From Larix kaempferi (Eukaryota; Streptophyta; Pinopsida; Pinales; Pinaceae), in assembly GCA_027924585.1 (NCBI GenBank), contig BSBM01000753.1, forward strand, positions 18,583,501 through 18,647,500: a stretch of DNA of 64,000 nucleotides, read 5' to 3'. The position numbers and the translations under genes are program-made. This document shows, piece by piece, positions 58,215 to 64,000 of this stretch. The notes under the pieces are model-generated. The model was given only the letters and a program-made list of their open reading frames with translations, was not told where the DNA came from and did no database searches. Numbering within the stretch: the first letter of the stretch is position 1; each line of letters starts with the position of its first letter.

Positions 58215-59611
58215 TGTTTAATACCCCAGTTTTGACTTGGAATGTATTTAATCAAAATTATGTAAATGATGTAAATATGCTAGTATGGATTCCTAGTGTG
58301 GAGATCAAGGCCAAGGCTCGACTAGTGAATGGATAGGCATGTATGATGTAAATATTTATTTATTTGGACCGTGTGTTTTCCTTATCATGCTAATTAGAAA
58401 TATATGTAAATGTTATGTTGGAAAATAATAAAATGGTCCAAAATGGTTGCGAAACGAGTACTAGAGGGGCTATGATTCCACCAGAGGGGAAGAGGAAAGG
58501 GGGACTATCAGAAACTAAATCCTTTGCTTCCAAGTGTCAATCTTAGAACTCATGCAAATTATTCCATGTGCTTTAAATGAGACAATAAATTCCTTTTGAA
58601 CATTAAATCCAATCATTTAATGCATGTGTGAGTTTGGTGGAAAGAGTCACTTCATGTAGTTATTGAAGCATGGGGATTGTGACAGTTATGTCAACTGTCA
58701 TAAGTCATTTTCTTCTATGGTAAGAAGTTATGTCAATTATCTTTTCACCATAATCTCCTATACCTTGGAGTCAACACTCATTCTATTATTCTCTCATGCA
58801 TATTTCTACACTACTTAGAGTTTCCTATTGTTGTCCATGACCATTACCAGATTGTATTTTTAACCCAAAAATTCTAATTTAGAGATAGAGCTCTAGATTT
58901 GAAGGAGAAATAGATGGTTGTAGGTGAGCATAGAGGTTGGGAAAGCTAGGAACCCTTAACCATTGAGTTTTTCTACTCATGGATGCTTGAGAAGCCATAA
59001 TTTATGCTACAAGAGGTTCTCCAAAAGCATACAGTATATTGGACTCTTACTACATGCACTAGTAAGCACTGTAAGGGTTGTATTTCTTGAGGGAACTATG
59101 GATTAGTGAACAAGAATACCTTCCTTGTGTTGAGTGGGGAAATTGGAAGGAGTGCTATGGCTGAGTGAGATCTCAAAATAGCTTTGGATGAGTTTATGGC
59201 TAAGCATAGAGGGTAGAACGAGTTGTGGGTTGACAAAGAGAATCTTGTAGGTGTTTCTTGGTAGCTTGGGGTTGGCCTCTCAGCGGAAATAGTATATGCT
59301 AAAAAGAGTTCCTACAATTGGGTGGGAAATCTCTCTTAGACAACCAATTTCTTGGATCTTCTTTGTTAAATATAAGTATTATGATTGTATTTGTTTTGCA
59401 ATGATTTTATTTATATGTCCATGATAATTATGCTTGTAATTGCATGTGTTGTGCGTTTGGATGGAGTTTATTTCCACGGTGTATTTGTATTATGCATATG
59501 CACACATATTTAATTATCATGAATTTGTAATATGACCATGGGGAAAAATTTAGAAGCCCGTAGTTCATTAATGTCCCCTCTCATTGGTCAGATTGAATGA
59601 AGGGGATATTA
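58215..59611. other. Possible LTR, about 1.4 kb
   Basis: Left end TGTTTAATACCCC and right end AAGGGGATATTAT mirror the LTR termini elsewhere in the window (TGYARTRCCCC type). No target duplication (left flank GTTGA) and no primer site confirmed. It starts right after the exon-like block. Confidence 0.3.
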
Positions 59612-60109
59612 TGTGGTAGAGGTTATTAGAGACATGGATTGAAAAAAAAACTAAAATCTTATAATGGTACATGGGAATTTTTTTTTTTTACATATGTGAG
59701 CTGAATTTTGTTCTGATTTAAATATCTATTGCATCACTTCTATTAGAAAGTTTGAACATAGTTTTTTTTATATTTATTCATATCTTTGGAAAGAATGAGT
59801 TTGTGTAGATTTATTCAGTCTTGCTTTATGTTGATCTTGTTGTCTCTATATATTTAAAGCTTAGTTGGCTCTATGTGCTTTCATGCTATCACTATGTATT
59901 TGATAATCTCATGTTTAGTTTATAGAACAGAGAAGTGGGAATTGATAAGTTTTGTTTGTGTTAAGACTTTGTTTCATAATTTATTTTGTTAAGAATTTGT
60001 ATCACTAAATTCAAAGAACATACATAAACTATCTGCAACTTATCAATGTAGATGTCCACAATCATGAGAATGCACACTAATCAACAAAAAATTGCCCACT
60101 AGCCATTAC
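59612..60109. other. Anonymous AT-rich stretch
   Basis: Poly-A and poly-T runs (59641-59690), no frame or repeat of note. Confidence 0.5.
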
Positions 60110-61170
60110 AGAATATGCTTGCTAGTCAAGAGGAAATCCCTGCTAGGAATGAGGAAATGCCCTCCAGGCATGTGTAAATGCCCACCAAGCATGAGGAAGT
60201 TCCCTCCAAGCATGTGGAAATTCCCTCCAAGCATAATGAAATGCTTGTGCCTGAAGTTGAATGCCATGTAGGGGCAACAACTGTTCCATCCTTCCCACCA
60301 CCTTCATCTCCACTATTCTCTTTATTATTTTTTTTTGCAATCCATGATTATGATTTCTCATGTTTGGCTAGGTCAGGCTTGCTGCCCTTACCAATATTGA
60401 CAACTTCATCTGGAAACTGTTGTGCTGCATTAAGATACTTGTGATGCTAGATGATAAAATTTCCCACCAAGCATGAAGGAATATGCCTGTGAGTAAAGGG
60501 TAAATTCCCTCCAGGAATGTTGAAATACCTGCTAGACATGTGGAAAATCCCATCGTGTATGAGGAAATTCCCACCACTCATAAAGGAAACTGTACACAAC
60601 ATTCAAAAAATGCCCGCCAAGCATGAGGAAATAGTAGCCAGGCATGTGGAAATGCCCTCCAGTCAAGAGAAAATTCCCGCCATGCATGAGGAAATGCCTT
60701 CCAGGCATGTGGAAATTCCTACCAGGCATGGGGAATTGCTCGGACCTAAAGTTGAATTCCATTTAGGGGCTGCAGCTGCTCTATCCTTCCCACCACCTTC
60801 ATCTCCAATATTCCCTCTATTAACTTTTTTACCAATCCATGATTGTGATTTATGATGTTGGGTTGAATCAGGATTGCTTCCCTTACCAACATTGACAAAT
60901 TCATTTAGCAATTGTTGTGTTGCTTTAAGATACGTGTGATGCTAGAAGACAAAACTGCTCACCGAGAATGAAGGAATATGCCCGCTAGACATGTGGAAAT
61001 TCCCACCAGTCATGAGGAAATTCCCAATTATCATGATGAAATGCTTGCCACTCATGAAGTAAAATGTATACGACATTAAGAAAATGCCTATTGGGCATGA
61101 GGAAATGCTTGCCAGGAACCACTAAGCATGAGGAAATGCCCGCTAGACATGTGGAGATGCCCGCCTAGCA
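60110..61170 (+). repeat. Heptapeptide-coding 21-bp repeats in a 495-bp duplicated block
   Basis: 21-bp units encode M/I/V-P-S/A/T-R/K-H-E/V-E (for example MPTKHEE, VPSKHVE, IPSKHNE at 60178-60240; MPAKHEE, MPSRHVE, IPTRHGE at 60609-60735). Each block is followed by a shared segment with the word PSFPPPSSP and a hydrophobic run (60285-60350, 60780-60840). The second block lies 495 bp after the first; a third, decayed one is at about 60960-61170. Stops separate the blocks. Looks like a low-complexity Pro-containing repeat protein gene or a minisatellite with chance coding; family unknown. Confidence 0.7.
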
Positions 61171-63647
61171 AGTGGATATGACTCCTATACTATTGCTAGA
61201 GCATAATGATAACTAATAGAGATGATGATGATTATTGTCTATTGGGGTGACAAAACATCCTATGAAAGATTATTTTTATGTCATTATGATGTAATGCCAA
61301 ACTACATCTAGACCTACTAATTATTGTGCAAACAAATAATGGACACGAGAATGCATAATCTCATACAAATTATTTAGAGAAAAAACTTGACCATTCTTCT
61401 ATGATTGTAGTTAGGCATATAACATTCTCCTCTGCCTCATCGAACTTTCTAGAAAGGGACAATATGTATCCCTGACAACCATGTTTGTCCATTCATTTAA
61501 CTTTTAAGATATTGTCCTGAATGAGGATAGAGTTGCTTCCTACTATATCCTACCTCCAACCCATATTAATACCATGGATAGAGGGAACTTGCTTTGCAAC
61601 ATCAACACTTTTTTGTATCTTACTGTCTTAAGCATCCATGTTTATATCACTACTCCACATCACCTTGGATTTTGGGTTATACAACTGGTATCCCTTTCCT
61701 AGTCATATATTCCTTAATATGCTTGCAAATAAGACATGACATTTTACTCTAATTGATGATGAAAAGTATGTCACCAAGTAGATCATTAGGCATTCCTAAG
61801 AATCTGAGTGATCTGGTTGCTTCCTTCATGAATTTGCATACATTCTAGTGCATCCTCAATACCACTTTCTGCATTACAGGAAACTCCAAGCTTCTCTATT
61901 AACCCATCCTTATCACTGAAAAGCTAGGAAAATATCTCAAAATGCCTTGACATTTAGGGGGAACAAGTGTGAAGGAAAATACACATTTGTAAGAGAGCTT
62001 CACGTGAAGTGGCAGAATTGTGTAGTATTCAAACAATTATTGAATAATATCCTCACATTTGTGTTAAATAATCAATGTGAAGGAGTTTAAAATATGGTAA
62101 GCCAATTGTTAGAGAAAGACCAAGGGCCATATACAAATTTTATAATAAATTGTGTCATCGCATTCTACAAACAACTCTCTTCTTGGCATTGTTCGTTAGC
62201 TTCATATGTTAATAAGAGGCCATAATTAACCAGTTTTGGATAGTCTTGTAGATCTGGGCTTAGTTGTGGACTATTATCGCCTCTCCCAACTCTCTTGGTA
62301 TTTATGGGTTGTAACATTGTATCATGTAGACTATTCTTTTGTTGCTTTATTTAGTAATCGCTTATCTTTTTCCTGTTAACATGTGATTTGAAATAGGAAG
62401 CCATTAGTATTTTGTAGAGTATTCTCCAGAGCTAAGGCCTCTAGTTATTCACTTGCATTTAGTATTTAAAAATTCTTGCTTATGATGTGTGATTAATTTT
62501 GTTGATTTCAGATTGTTGGTTCTATGACAAAGAAGTGCTCCCAAAAGTTAAGTCTGCTTCAACTTCATTAGGAGGATGATAGGGTTTGACATAGATCCAT
62601 TTCTAATGGTATAATACTTTTCCCCTTGCTATCTGTTGTATTACCAGCGTTAGTTACCTCTCTGGGCCAATAGATACATTTAATAGCGTACTTTGCTTCG
62701 CATGGTAGCTGTGTTTCTATTTTCATACCCCAAATTACGACAATCAGACAATAACTGGAAGTTTCACCATTTCAATGGGCGAAGATCTAATTGGACCTTT
62801 TTCCCATGTCAATGATACCCACCAACCACAAGGCACAACTAACAAACATTTTTGGTCCCACCATTTCTAAGGACCCAAGTCCTAGATTATGTTGAATACA
62901 ATCTTATGGGAGGTGCCTTTGAAGATCTAGCAATGCCAATAATGAAATCAAACTCGATTCCAAGACCATGACCTCAAATTATTAGTGGAGGTTGTCGTGG
63001 ATTTCCCCATACTAAGTGGAGGTTGTCGTGGCTTTCCCCATACTAAAGTTTGTTGATCGTGTTGTTAAGTGAAAAAAAATTGAGTCATAACAATATTTTC
63101 TTGTAACCTTTGAATGTTTGATTGTGAATGCCACTAAAAAAAAGGAAATGTTAAAGGAAATAAAATTTAAAACCACTGGGGGCTTTTTCTAAGGGTGAAT
63201 ACAAACAAATATAAGAACAAAATCTTTTAAAAGCATGCACATTTAGGAAGAGAGTAGGCAAAACATTGAAAAAAAAGAAAAACCACAAACAAGTATACAT
63301 TATGAAAACCAGACAACTTTATTTCCATTCTATTGTTGCCATGTTTAGCCAGCTAGTCGATAAGACTAAAACCATGGTTATTTGCACCTTCTACAAGATA
63401 ATTACCACCCAACCCATAAAATAAGAACTATCCTACTTAGTAGGAAGAAATTTAATGATAAATATACCTTTTTTTCAGTAGAAAAAAACATACTATTGAT
63501 ATTTGATATTGAATCAAACAGTACATGGATTTTTAGGTCATAAAGACTTGACACAATAAACCTTTAAACAATCATAAAAAAAATCCATAAATATCTGACA
63601 ACATCCAAAAATTCTAAAACTCTAAAGTTGGCTAGTCAAAATCCAAA
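61171..63647. other. Anonymous region
   Basis: No convincing frame. An acceptor-like ttgatttcag (62503-62512) precedes a short open stretch (IVGSMTKKCSQKLSLLQLH), which may be another decayed exon. A 31-bp duplication is at 62984-63045. Confidence 0.4.
62984..63045. repeat. 31-bp tandem duplication
   Basis: agtggaggttgtcgtgg followed by (a/c)tttccccatacta, twice in a row (62984-63014, 63015-63045) with one or two changes. Confidence 0.9.
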
Positions 63648-64000
63648 TCAAAAGTTAAAGAAGTTCACAGTTCCTTCATCACATTTGTGATTTTTCTGAA
63701 ATTCTTCCCAAAATATTACTCCTTCCTCTCCCTCCATTGCTTCTTTAAATAGAGTATCAACCAATGAGTATTTATTTCTATAAATATGTTCAAAAGTAAT
63801 CTTTTTGAACAATTGTAACTCCATCTTAATCCTATTGCACCAATGTAAAAGTGACGTAACCTTCATCTTATATTCACCCCTTTCCCATTTTATTGTAACC
63901 CGTGAGTCTCCAAAGACTTTAAGTTATCCAATACCAAAATAGTTGGTTACTTTCAAAATTACCCAAAGTGCCAGTAATTCATCTTTCATGTTTTTGCCCC
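63648..64000 (-). pseudogene. RNase H-like domain fragment (RT-associated), cut by the window end
   Basis: Minus strand: KDELLALWVILKVTNYFGIG, a stop, then LKVFGDSRVTIKWERGEYK, later FEHIYRNKYSLVDTLFKEAM. This follows the order of the RNase H / RVT_3 fold: Glu in DELLAL, Asp in GDSRV, and Asp in VDTL. Such domains end plant LINE ORF2 proteins and other RT-derived sequences. One in-frame stop near 63920. The upstream part lies beyond the window, so the parent element cannot be identified. Confidence 0.6.

Noticed and set aside
1-64000. tRNA or rRNA genes
   Set aside because: Only tRNA primer-complement sites of LTR elements were seen; no cloverleaf or rRNA sequence was recognised by eye.

Overview
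This is a nuclear fragment from a land plant with a very large, repeat-rich genome. A gymnosperm-like genome fits best: giant and long-decayed Ty3/gypsy elements, LTRs of 1-4 kb, deep nesting and almost no host gene. The species is inferred from this style only. I see no intact protein-coding gene, rRNA, tRNA or CRISPR array; nearly everything recognisable is a decayed mobile element.

Region by region. (1) 1-18335 is one giant Tat/Ogre-like Ty3/gypsy element on the minus strand. It has an LTR end at 1-107, a polypurine tract, a tRNA-Arg-type primer site at 17323-17337 and a second LTR at 17344-18335. It keeps gag, protease and the first part of reverse transcriptase; the rest of pol is gone. 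On the opposite strand, downstream of pol, lies a captured or accessory gene (3064-4381, plus strand) with its own TATA box and one spliceable intron. A 33-bp repeat family occurs at both ends of the internal region. Two later insertions sit inside this element, each with a perfect 5-bp target duplication: a solo LTR (6364-7987, TGAAT) and a 4.55-kb LTR-bounded insertion (12406-16955, GTCAA). (2) 18600-24530 is a plus-strand Helitron remnant: an RPA70-like gene split by a solo LTR (20653-22675, AGCAC), then the N-terminal part of the Rep/helicase protein. (3) 24531-32114 holds a minus-strand promoter-like segment, a 2.1-kb LTR with a tRNA-iMet primer site, and an unassigned coiled-coil remnant. 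(4) 32115-37636 is a gag-only, Ty1/copia-like non-autonomous element on the minus strand. (5) 37686-48348 is a minus-strand chromovirus with gag, PR, RT, RH, IN and a chromodomain-type tail. Its 3' LTR carries a solo LTR (38819-40607, CATTC) and its gag carries a young 2.27-kb non-autonomous LTR element (45825-48091). (6) 49416-51085 has two tandem copies of the tail of a plus-strand chromovirus. (7) 51086-64000 is mostly anonymous AT-rich DNA with several minisatellites, a heptapeptide-coding repeat block, and an RNase H fragment cut by the window end.

How it fits together: the window is a layered fossil record. Several target duplications let the insertion order be read, and in two cases (protease region, RPA gene) deleting the LTR restores a continuous frame. 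The most unusual content is the TATA-driven, intron-containing antisense gene inside the giant element, together with the 33-bp repeat family near both ends of that same element.
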